From Micavibrio sp. UBA1672 (GTDB lineage Bacteria; Pseudomonadota; Alphaproteobacteria; Micavibrionales; Micavibrionaceae): a stretch of 5,495 nt of DNA. The position numbers were made by a program, and so were the translations under genes. The notes beneath the pieces were generated by a model. The model had not been told where the DNA came from and made no database searches. It saw only the letters and a program-made list of their open reading frames with translations. The stretch covers positions 1-5,495 of the forward strand of contig DCKO01000019.1 in the NCBI GenBank assembly GCA_002320665.1, given 5' to 3'. Of the stretch, positions 1 through 5,336 are shown piece by piece (positions within the stretch are counted from its first letter, which is position 1; each line of letters starts with the position of its first letter).

Positions 1-57
1 TTGCCACGACAACAGACGTGTCCACGGCTTTGATATAAGCTTGACTTTAGGGGTTCC

Positions 58-80
58 AGCATTCGGAAGAATGCTTTTTA
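58..80 (+). terminator. Rho-independent terminator, plus strand
   Basis: A perfect 7-bp stem (AGCATTC / GAATGCT) with a GGAA tetraloop is followed directly by five T residues on the plus strand. On the minus strand the stem is followed by a G/C-rich stretch instead of a T-run, so it should stop transcription coming from the left and not terminate the minus-strand zeta-like gene ending at 113. This implies a plus-strand gene whose end lies at or just beyond the left edge; plus-frame stops fall at 31-33 (TGA) and 36-38 (TAA), either of which could be its stop codon, but too little is visible to choose. Nothing else is recognisable in 1-112. Confidence 0.7.
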
Positions 81-112
81 GAAAAATTAATCAAGAGAGT
101 ATAATCGTCAGA

Positions 113-2947
113 TTATTCCAATCCCATATGCGCAGGATGTTCTTGACGGGTATCAAATTCTGCTTGTTGCTTTTGCCAGTCCAAACGATATAAATCATCT
201 AGCTTTTGCCCTGCGGCTTTATCCAGACGCTCTAACTCTTCCGAGCGCAAACGCTCCATCCCCGCAGGATATCCCGTTTCAATCAAATCAATGACATCTT
301 GTGACAAATCTGGGTCAGCCAATGTATTTTGGAAATCCCTGATTTCCACCTCATCAAAATCTACATAAGGATCATTCGCCCGAAGTAAACCCGTCGAAAG
401 GTGAATAAACGGCAGATTATTTTCTTCCCGTATTTGTAATTCCCAATTTTGAACAGCATCAAGATGATATAGCGGCGTACCGGTCGGAATTTTAGGCTGA
501 AACTCCTCGGGCAGTTCGCCGCCCATACGATCTTTTAAAGCCTGTAAATTCGGTGGCAAAAACACAACCGAATTTCGCTCTACAGTATCATGCTGTTGCG
601 TGTTTATTTCTGCCTGAACAGAAATATTTGGTTGATCAGCAGAAGCAAATATATCAGTGATATAGTCGCGTGCGATATTTGGATTATCCAATAAAACTTG
701 TCTTGTGGTATTGCGAGTAGCTTCAAGATCAGATGTTGTTACTTTATCTGCCAGATAATCAAGACCATAATCAACAGCTCCCAAAGTGTATGGGTTCATT
801 GTAATTGAGGATGGGAAATTCAGATGATCATTATAGGATCGCGCATAGCTAGGATTTTCATCCAACACCGCCTTTTGCGCATCCGTATAGGCAGATAATT
901 CAGGCGGCAAAGTATCTTTATCATACATGGCAATAGCAGCGGCAAGGTCAACAACCTGACGTTCATCTATATAAGATACAAAAGCTTTCGTAGCTTCTGG
1001 GTTCTCTAAGGCTTTTTCAAACTCGCTAGCATAAGCATCTTTTGCCTGCCAAAACTCCTCATATTTTTGCCGCACTGCGGGGTCTAGAGCATGTGCTTTT
1101 TCTAGATTCTGATTAGGGGAAGCTAGATCAAAGCCAAGGGAGAAGTATTTTGCTCGTTCATCAAGATAAGCTTGATGAGCCTCTTTTAAATCTGCCGTTG
1201 CTTGTGCCAAAGGACGAAGAGACTCAGGTATTTGCATGACATCCTCAGGCAAAGACGTCATGGCAGTCTGATCTAGCACACCTGTCAGAGATTCTGTGCT
1301 TACCATACCAGGCTGCAAGTTTTGCGCAATTTTATGATCAATATTCGGATTTTCATTCAAAAATGCCTGATAATCCCGATATAGTGCATACTCTACAGCG
1401 ACATCCTGCGCCATAGATGTTCCAAAAAACGGATCACCAGCCGCAGCTAGCATGCGTGTTTCATGTTTTTCAAAAATACCCATATATTGATCATATTGAT
1501 CTTGAGTTAAATCACCTCGATCAAGATATTTCTCAGCCATATCTTTTTGTCCGGCTATTGCGCTTTTTTGTGCCCATAGTGATAATCCAGTAACAATAAG
1601 AGTTGGAATCACTGCTTTTTTAAGCTGCTCCGCAATCTCAGACATGCCTTTGAAAAGCTTTACGGATTGAGCTTTGCCCTCCAATTTTGCGTCAAAAGCG
1701 ATATCATCAATATTATCTGGCACATTAAGCTTGAAACCATGCATTAATGCATCATCTTTCACCTGATCAAAAGCTCCAGCCACATCCGAGATAAAAGCAG
1801 ACCCGCGATGACTATCCAAAGCCTGATAGACATTTGCGCCTTGCTGATCAAATCGCGCAGCTACGGAGCCATGAGCATTTATAAATTCTATCGCGATATC
1901 TTTTTGTGTATAAGGCACAAATGCTCTAGCAACAGCCTCTGCCGAGCGATCAATATTTTTAAAAATCTCACTGTCATCTGCCGCCGATAAATTCATATTT
2001 TGGCGCTCGACGAAATCCATAAACCTGTCAGGGTCATGCACTTTAAGTGTACGATTATCCTGATCCCATGCAGCAATCAAGCTTGGCTGCACACCCGAAG
2101 GAACATCTGTATTCAACAAAGAAAATTCTAAATTAGGATGCGTAAAAACACTGGGCATCATCTTCGAAGCGTTTTGTGCCCCCTCCAATACAATATCAGG
2201 ATTTAACACACGCCCTTCCGGAAACCCATCGGCATTATATTTTGCTCGCAAATATGCCCGCTCTAACGTTTCCTCCGCAGGGGCACTGCCAGCCGCAACA
2301 ACCAACTTGTCAAAGGATGCGGCAAATTCCATACGCCTGTCATTAGAGGAAACCACATCCATAATCACATGCGGCACAGGTTCTCCAGCCTTGAGCTTAC
2401 CCTCAATACGATCCATAATTTTCTTGCCGATCATTGAGCTTTCGGCATGGGTGAATTCAGCATGCGTAGCACCAAGCTTATCAAAATCGGCTAGAATGTT
2501 TTTATAATCATCGGGATTGATCTGCGCCGCATTCTTATAAATGTCAGGTAGCCTTTTTTCTACACCATCTACAATACTGGTTTTTCCCGTGCCCGGCCCT
2601 CCAAGAACCATCACAGAATTCTGACCATCCGCAAAAACAGCTAATTTTGGCAGATCAGTATTATCTAAAATTTCTGAAACTTTAGCCGAATTAATATCGC
2701 CAGATTGTTCAAGCTTTTTATAAGCGGAATTAGCTTGAATATTGTTTACAACTCTTGCTAACTTTGTACCGTAATCTTTACCTTTATAACCGGAAATATC
2801 GCGCTCTGACACAATTTGTGCAATGGTTTCATGTAAAAGTTGACGTTGAGGTGTTAGAGACTTGCCGTCATCCAGAAGGTGCGCATCAAGACTAGAGCCA
2901 ACAGTGGCTGAGTTATATTTTTGGCTCCATTTATCATGTTGATCCAT
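113..2947 (-). CDS. Large zeta-toxin-like P-loop kinase with long uncharacterised C-terminal region
   Basis: The protein has 944 residues. Residues 1-105 are a charged, probably helical N-terminal extension. Residues about 108-275 look like a zeta toxin/PezT-type kinase: Walker A GGPGTGKTS at 116-124 (Lys122), an INPDDYK motif at 143-149 that matches the family's ID-x-D-x-F/Y-K catalytic strand (Asp146 in the catalytic Asp position), HAESS at 167-171, and ERAYLRAK (229-236) followed by GR at 245-246, which fits the Arg-rich lid. Zeta toxins phosphorylate UDP-N-acetylglucosamine and so block cell-wall synthesis; whether this protein does so is inference. Classical zeta/PezT proteins have about 250-290 residues, so some 640 residues here are extra. 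They contain a short hydrophobic stretch at about 446-459 and five degenerate L-x-(E/D)NP-like helical repeats between 526 and 890. No signal peptide is seen. The start ATG has AGGAGG six bases upstream (2954-2959), next to the stop codon of the preceding gene, so the two are probably co-translated. It could be a toxin-antitoxin toxin, a secreted effector, or a mobile-element protein. The coding call is firm; the kinase fold is likely; the C-terminal function is unknown. Confidence 0.87.
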   Translation of the reverse strand: MDQHDKWSQKYNSATVGSSLDAHLLDDGKSLTPQRQLLHETIAQIVSERDISGYKGKDYGTKLARVVNNIQANSAYKKLEQSGDINSAKVSEILDNTDLPKLAVFADGQNSVMVLGGPGTGKTSIVDGVEKRLPDIYKNAAQINPDDYKNILADFDKLGATHAEFTHAESSMIGKKIMDRIEGKLKAGEPVPHVIMDVVSSNDRRMEFAASFDKLVVAAGSAPAEETLERAYLRAKYNADGFPEGRVLNPDIVLEGAQNASKMMPSVFTHPNLEFSLLNTDVPSGVQPSLIAAWDQDNRTLKVHDPDRFMDFVERQNMNLSAADDSEIFKNIDRSAEAVARAFVPYTQKDIAIEFINAHGSVAARFDQQGANVYQALDSHRGSAFISDVAGAFDQVKDDALMHGFKLNVPDNIDDIAFDAKLEGKAQSVKLFKGMSEIAEQLKKAVIPTLIVTGLSLWAQKSAIAGQKDMAEKYLDRGDLTQDQYDQYMGIFEKHETRMLAAAGDPFFGTSMAQDVAVEYALYRDYQAFLNENPNIDHKIAQNLQPGMVSTESLTGVLDQTAMTSLPEDVMQIPESLRPLAQATADLKEAHQAYLDERAKYFSLGFDLASPNQNLEKAHALDPAVRQKYEEFWQAKDAYASEFEKALENPEATKAFVSYIDERQVVDLAAAIAMYDKDTLPPELSAYTDAQKAVLDENPSYARSYNDHLNFPSSITMNPYTLGAVDYGLDYLADKVTTSDLEATRNTTRQVLLDNPNIARDYITDIFASADQPNISVQAEINTQQHDTVERNSVVFLPPNLQALKDRMGGELPEEFQPKIPTGTPLYHLDAVQNWELQIREENNLPFIHLSTGLLRANDPYVDFDEVEIRDFQNTLADPDLSQDVIDLIETGYPAGMERLRSEELERLDKAAGQKLDDLYRLDWQKQQAEFDTRQEHPAHMGLE

Positions 2948-2953
2948 ATACTG

Positions 2954-2959
2954 CCTCCT
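2954..2959 (-). promoter_or_regulatory. Consensus Shine-Dalgarno site of the zeta-like gene
   Basis: On the minus strand AGGAGG lies six bases before the ATG at 2947. It directly abuts the TAA stop (2960-2962) of the upstream 104-residue gene. This fixes the start of the zeta-like protein and suggests that ribosomes finishing the small gene can reinitiate on the large one, an arrangement common in antitoxin-first toxin-antitoxin operons. Confidence 0.8.
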
Positions 2960-3274
2960 TTACCCCAGTTGTGGAATCTCTCTGCTTCTTGCTATTTCCG
3001 TGTTGCCAAGCCTGTCAATTATATCTTCTAGACTATATCCTTGCCGGATCATCTCTGTCGCGGCTTGTACATCACAACCTGAATCATATATCAAATCGGC
3101 AGCATCCATCCTATCAATGCGATTACTCTCCGGATTTTGTTGATAGATAGTCTGCGTTAAAATATTTTGCGCTCTGTCCGCTTCTTCAACTTTTGTGGTG
3201 TGTTCATGGACTTGTTTCCAATCTTCATCAGGCATAGGCCATATTGAATCACGTCCATCTTTTTTCTCTGTCAT
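2960..3274 (-). CDS. Small acidic protein upstream of zeta-like gene; candidate antitoxin or chaperone
   Basis: The protein has 104 residues from the ATG at 3274. It is soluble-looking, acidic and predicted mostly helical, with no signal peptide or membrane segment. A polar N-terminus (1-20) is followed by a probable long helix (about 25-45) and a helical hairpin-like C-terminal part in which AADLIYDSG (58-66) and a region ending GYSLEDIIDRLG (79-90) stand out. I do not recognise the family. It is not obviously similar to the epsilon antitoxin, nor does it show the helix-turn-helix N-terminus of PezA. Its stop codon lies 12 bases before the zeta-like ATG, with the ribosome binding site of the next gene in between, so the two form an operon. 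Position, size and order fit an antitoxin for the zeta-like protein, but a secretion chaperone or unrelated small protein is possible. An in-frame GTG at 3277 would add one residue; the ATG is preferred because the ribosome binding site is seven bases from the ATG but only four from the GTG. Confidence 0.8.
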   Translation of the reverse strand: MTEKKDGRDSIWPMPDEDWKQVHEHTTKVEEADRAQNILTQTIYQQNPESNRIDRMDAADLIYDSGCDVQAATEMIRQGYSLEDIIDRLGNTEIARSREIPQLG

Positions 3275-3280
3275 CACATA

Positions 3281-3286
3281 TCTCCT
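3281..3286 (-). promoter_or_regulatory. Ribosome binding site deciding the start of the 104-residue gene
   Basis: The minus strand reads AGGAGA here. From its GGAG core there are seven bases to the ATG at 3274 and only four to the overlapping in-frame GTG at 3277, so ATG is the more probable initiation codon. Confidence 0.65.
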
Positions 3287-3310
3287 AGCAAACTCTGGCT
3301 TATATCACGC

Positions 3311-3339
3311 ACTATAAATAAAATTTACAGCACATGCAA
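3311..3339 (-). promoter_or_regulatory. Predicted sigma-70-type promoter of the small protein/zeta-like operon
   Basis: On the minus strand a -35 hexamer TTGCAT (3334-3339) and a -10 hexamer TATAGT (3311-3316) are separated by exactly 17 bases. The -10 matches consensus at five of six positions and the -35 at three. The predicted transcript would begin near 3304, leaving a leader of about 30 bases that contains the ribosome binding site. The site lies in the 86-base gap after the phosphoesterase gene, so the pair could be transcribed separately from it. No clear operator palindrome was seen over the promoter. Confidence 0.4.
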
Positions 3340-3360
3340 AACTTCACGTTGTAAAATATA

Positions 3361-4281
3361 TCATATGGATACAAAATTATCCTCGGAGGCTTCAAGTTCT
3401 CCATCCCACTGATAGGCCGTCATTGTGCCGCCTTTTGCAACAGAATAGTCAACACACACCACTTTTTTTGATAAAGGTTTCGGCGTACCTTGCAACCAGT
3501 AATGCCCTATGAATACAGGCTTCGCAGGCATATTGAAAACATCAGAAATCTCTCTTGTATTTAGAGCTTGTTTTTGCTCTTCGGTTAGGTCACTTTCGGG
3601 AAATTCTAGGCGCTGTGATGTAGGGAAATGTGAATCTTTCCACCATCTCACTCTGCAATTAGTACGTTTGTGCCCATCTTTATCGTGAAAATGAAGCTCC
3701 GGCGGCAAAGAATATTCAGGGCCTTTTAAAATACGTTCAAGTGCAATGTAAACATGTGACCTATCATTAGCGTATTCTAAATACGCAGCATCTGTTATGG
3801 TTTTATCGGCGTTTAAAAATGTTTCAATATCCTTAAAACTTTCCTCACACCAACAAGCGTGAACTATTCCTATATCTTCCAGATCAAGGTACACAGGCAG
3901 TGTTTTAAACCATTTGATCGCATCATGATATGCGTCTGAACCAAAAGAAAATTCATCTAAAAAAGCTTTGTGCTGTTTAGTATTTTTATTTGTATGCGGT
4001 CTTATATGCCCATCGTCACCTTCTGTAGCATAACAAATAGCATTAAATTCGTGATTGCCCATCACCGCCAATGCTTCTTTTGTCTCAATCATCGGTCTTA
4101 CAATATCAAGTACATCTTTTTGATTTGGTCCACGATCAATAAAATCACCCAAAAAGATTGCTTGGCGTTCAGGATGACAATAAATGCCACCCACACGCGC
4201 ATAACCAATCCTTAGGAGTAGAGCTTCTAACTCTTCCGCGCACCCGTGAATATCGCCAATAATATCATATGACTTTTTCAT
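3361..4281 (-). CDS. PPP-family metallophosphoesterase (calcineurin-like)
   Basis: The protein has 306 residues and carries the complete set of two-metal phosphoesterase motifs in order: GDIHG (9-13; Asp10, His12), GDFIDRG (45-51; Asp46), GNHE (75-78; Asn76, His77), a metal-ligand histidine in HACW (141), and GHYW (259-262; His260). The GDxxDRG form is characteristic of the PPP branch that includes Ser/Thr protein phosphatases, the diadenosine tetraphosphatase ApaH and PrpE-like enzymes. The insert between GNHE and HACW, and a Trp- and Arg-containing stretch around 205-225, are not features I can assign to a particular substrate. No signal peptide, so cytoplasmic. AGGAG lies about seven bases before the ATG. 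It is on the same strand as the zeta-like operon, 86 bases upstream of it, so partial read-through is possible. Upstream promoter candidates are poor (a TAAAAT at 4362-4367 on the minus strand lacks a good -35). The enzyme class is firm; the substrate (nucleotide, phosphoprotein or other) is unknown. Confidence 0.92.
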   Translation of the reverse strand: MKKSYDIIGDIHGCAEELEALLLRIGYARVGGIYCHPERQAIFLGDFIDRGPNQKDVLDIVRPMIETKEALAVMGNHEFNAICYATEGDDGHIRPHTNKNTKQHKAFLDEFSFGSDAYHDAIKWFKTLPVYLDLEDIGIVHACWCEESFKDIETFLNADKTITDAAYLEYANDRSHVYIALERILKGPEYSLPPELHFHDKDGHKRTNCRVRWWKDSHFPTSQRLEFPESDLTEEQKQALNTREISDVFNMPAKPVFIGHYWLQGTPKPLSKKVVCVDYSVAKGGTMTAYQWDGELEASEDNFVSI

Positions 4282-4403
4282 ACAAGACTCCTGCTAGGTA
4301 TTTTTTAGCGTTCTGCCAATGATACAACACATTCTCCATCTTTTATTCAAGAAGGTATTTCATTTTACAGCTTACTAGCCCCCCCCAAAGTCAGAGGGTG
4401 GAC

Positions 4404-4460
4404 GGGAGAGCGCAGCGTCTCCCTCCCAAGGGTGCGTGTATGACACGCCTACCTTGCGCG
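4404..4460 (-). other. Candidate origin of transfer (oriT), MobQ/Ti-like
   Basis: The plus strand holds CCAAGGGTGCG (4426-4436) overlapping a hairpin with stem GCGTGT/ACACGC and loop ATG (4434-4448), then CCTTGCG (4452-4458). From memory, Ti-plasmid-type transfer origins have the same order: CCAAGGGCGCA, a short inverted repeat, then CCTTGCG. RSF1010-type nick regions share the complementary core GCGCCCT; here it reads GCACCCT on the minus strand, one base different. A second hairpin, GGGAGA/TCTCCC with an 8-base loop (4404-4423), lies beside it. No relaxase gene is in the window, so if functional it would be used by a relaxase encoded elsewhere. The resemblance is recognised by eye and not by alignment; a chance match or a decayed site is possible. 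Confidence 0.42.
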
Positions 4461-4491
4461 TAGCGGGATTCTAAAAATAGATATGGTATGA

Positions 4492-4507
4492 CGCTGCGGA
4501 TGCAGCG
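4492..4507. repeat. Perfect short hairpin
   Basis: CGCTGC and GCAGCG form a 6-bp perfect stem around a GGAT loop. No T-run follows on either strand, so it is unlikely to be an intrinsic terminator. It may belong to the neighbouring transfer-origin-like region or be a protein-binding dyad. Confidence 0.45.
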
Positions 4508-4551
4508 GAATTCGAAATCCCAGAACAATGAACCGAATTAGAAATAATCCG

Positions 4552-4591
4552 ATGATTGATAAAACGGATAGCAATCGGCTTGATCAATCAT
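4552..4591. repeat. 9-bp perfect inverted repeat downstream of the recombinase gene
   Basis: ATGATTGAT (4552-4560) and ATCAATCAT (4583-4591) are exact inverted copies separated by 22 bases, starting nine bases after the recombinase stop codon. As a transcript from the minus strand it could fold into a stem with a large loop, but no uridine run follows the second arm, so it is a poor terminator. A recombinase or other protein binding site is equally possible. Confidence 0.5.
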
Positions 4592-4600
4592 TCGACTGCA

Positions 4601-5149
4601 TTACTGCAACCCCAATCTCTCAAAACCATTGCGCAGGGCAAGTTCCGAGCATCCGGTTTTAGCGGCTATGGTAGAGATCGTTTCAGCCTCAGAAGTGATC
4701 GCAGCATGGGCGGCACGGAGGACTTCATCTTTAACACGCCCGATATGCTTGCCACATTTCTTGGCTGCGGCCATGCCTTGCTTTGTGCGCTCTGATAATA
4801 TCTCGCGCTCTAACTGCGCTTGTGCTGCCATGACGGTATAAACAAAACGGCCATAGGGTGTGGCGGTATCCAGATTGATCGAAAGCACCTGAAAATGCAC
4901 GCCCCGCTGTTGCAGTTTATCGGCGTAAGATAAAGCATCCATTGTGCTACGAAAGGCGCGATCCAAATCATGCACCACCAGCGTATCGCCGGCTTTTAGT
5001 TCGCGCAGCACTTTCTCGAATACAGGTCGTTTCTTGTTCGTTGCAGAAATTGTTTCTGTGTAAAGTTTATCACATACACTTTTTAGACTTTCGCGCTGAC
5101 GCGCAAAGACTTGATCCTCTGTTGAAACGCGTAAATAGCCCAATTTCAT
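4601..5149 (-). CDS. Small serine recombinase (resolvase/invertase family)
   Basis: The protein has 182 residues, the usual size for Tn3/gamma-delta resolvases and Hin/Gin invertases. The N-terminal catalytic domain begins with YLRVSTEDQ, placing the nucleophile at Ser9 and the companion arginine at Arg7. The LDRAFR motif at 62-67 supplies Arg64 and Arg67, and QLERE (112-116), at the start of the long E helix, is also as expected. The C-terminal segment 156-180 (TISTIAAKTGCSELALRNGF) is a compact helix-turn-helix DNA-binding domain. All visible active-site residues are intact, so the enzyme is probably functional, catalysing site-specific cleavage and strand exchange through a 5'-phosphoserine intermediate. 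AGGGAG lies seven bases before the ATG. It could resolve plasmid or transposon dimers, or invert a segment; no transposase is in the window, so the role cannot be decided. Divergently transcribed from the exported-protein gene at 5337, so its recombination site may lie in the 187-base gap. Confidence 0.93.
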   Translation of the reverse strand: MKLGYLRVSTEDQVFARQRESLKSVCDKLYTETISATNKKRPVFEKVLRELKAGDTLVVHDLDRAFRSTMDALSYADKLQQRGVHFQVLSINLDTATPYGRFVYTVMAAQAQLEREILSERTKQGMAAAKKCGKHIGRVKDEVLRAAHAAITSEAETISTIAAKTGCSELALRNGFERLGLQ

Positions 5150-5187
5150 GAATGCTCCCTTTCTTGCGCTGAATACAAAGACGCAAA

Positions 5188-5200
5188 AAAGGGAACCCTT
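5188..5200 (-). repeat. Near-palindromic element AAGGGTTCCCTTT, copy 1 (recombinase leader)
   Basis: On the minus strand this reads AAGGGTTCCCTTT, itself a 5-bp dyad (AAGGG/CCCTT) around TT, followed by more T. It lies 38 bases upstream of the recombinase ATG. An exact inverted copy is at 5307-5319. The paired placement suggests a shared operator; the two-base spacer is too short for a normal RNA hairpin terminator. Confidence 0.5.
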
Positions 5201-5306
5201 ATCGCAGGATTCCGTGTTTTTTAGTCTGATGCGGTAAAACTCCGCAAAAGCCTCTTAATATGACTACACCACCATTAAAACATATTGGCGCAGAAAAGGC
5301 AAAATC

Positions 5307-5319
5307 AAGGGTTCCCTTT
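5307..5319 (+). repeat. Near-palindromic element AAGGGTTCCCTTT, copy 2 (exported-protein leader)
   Basis: The plus strand reads AAGGGTTCCCTTT, identical over 13 bases to copy 1 read on the opposite strand. It lies 17 bases upstream of the ATG at 5337, just before the ribosome binding site. Each divergent gene therefore carries the same element in the same orientation relative to its own start. Confidence 0.5.
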
Positions 5320-5336
5320 GAATAAGGGTAAAAGTG

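Larger units (their letters stand above)
4282..4600. other. Gene-free spacer rich in secondary structure
   Basis: This 319-base stretch contains no convincing coding sequence. Positions 4282-4378 are AT-rich and are the upstream region of the phosphoesterase gene. A run of eight C follows at 4379-4386. From there to 4510 the sequence is more GC-rich and holds three perfect 6-bp hairpins (4404-4423, 4434-4448, 4492-4507), two of them within the oriT-like segment. A 9-bp inverted repeat (4552-4591) then lies just after the recombinase stop codon. The arrangement suggests a DNA-level site or structured RNA and not a degraded gene. Confidence 0.6.
5150..5336. promoter_or_regulatory. Divergent intergenic region with possible recombination and control sites
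   Basis: This 187-base region separates the recombinase (minus) and exported-protein (plus) genes. It contains the two 13-bp inverted elements described separately, a TGCGG/CCGCA dyad with a 7-base loop (5229-5245), and AATATG/CATATT arms separated by 18 bases (5257-5286). Resolvase-family res sites usually lie immediately upstream of the resolvase gene, so this is the natural place to look for one, but I cannot delineate three subsites by eye. No strong -35/-10 pair was found in either direction. Confidence 0.4.

Noticed and set aside
1..38. Possible C-terminal tail of a plus-strand gene (frame 3, stop TAA at 36-38; or frame 1, stop TGA at 31-33)
   Set aside because: Only about ten codons are visible in either frame, with no recognisable motif; the downstream terminator supports some gene ending here but not which frame.
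1808..1990. 60-codon open frame on the plus strand inside the zeta-like gene
   Set aside because: Lies wholly opposite a long gene with coherent domains, lacks a convincing ribosome binding site, and its product is low-complexity and unfamiliar.
3970..4215. 81-codon open frame on the plus strand inside the phosphoesterase gene
   Set aside because: It is antisense to the GNHE and GDFIDRG motifs of a well-supported enzyme and gives a Cys/Ile/Thr-rich product typical of chance frames.
4505..4522. TTCGAA-containing segment resembling a tRNA T-arm, hence a possible tRNA remnant or att site
   Set aside because: The flanking arms do not form a proper 5-bp T-stem and no anticodon or acceptor arm is found nearby.
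4529..4660. Short plus-strand frame beginning at an ATG in the spacer and entering the recombinase 3' end
   Set aside because: About 43 codons, no ribosome binding site, overlaps the recombinase gene antisense.
5224..5232. GTCTGATG, similar to the TGTCTGATA ends of Tn3/gamma-delta res subsites
   Set aside because: The match is short, no partner half-site at proper spacing was found, and the divergent recombinase need not share that specificity.
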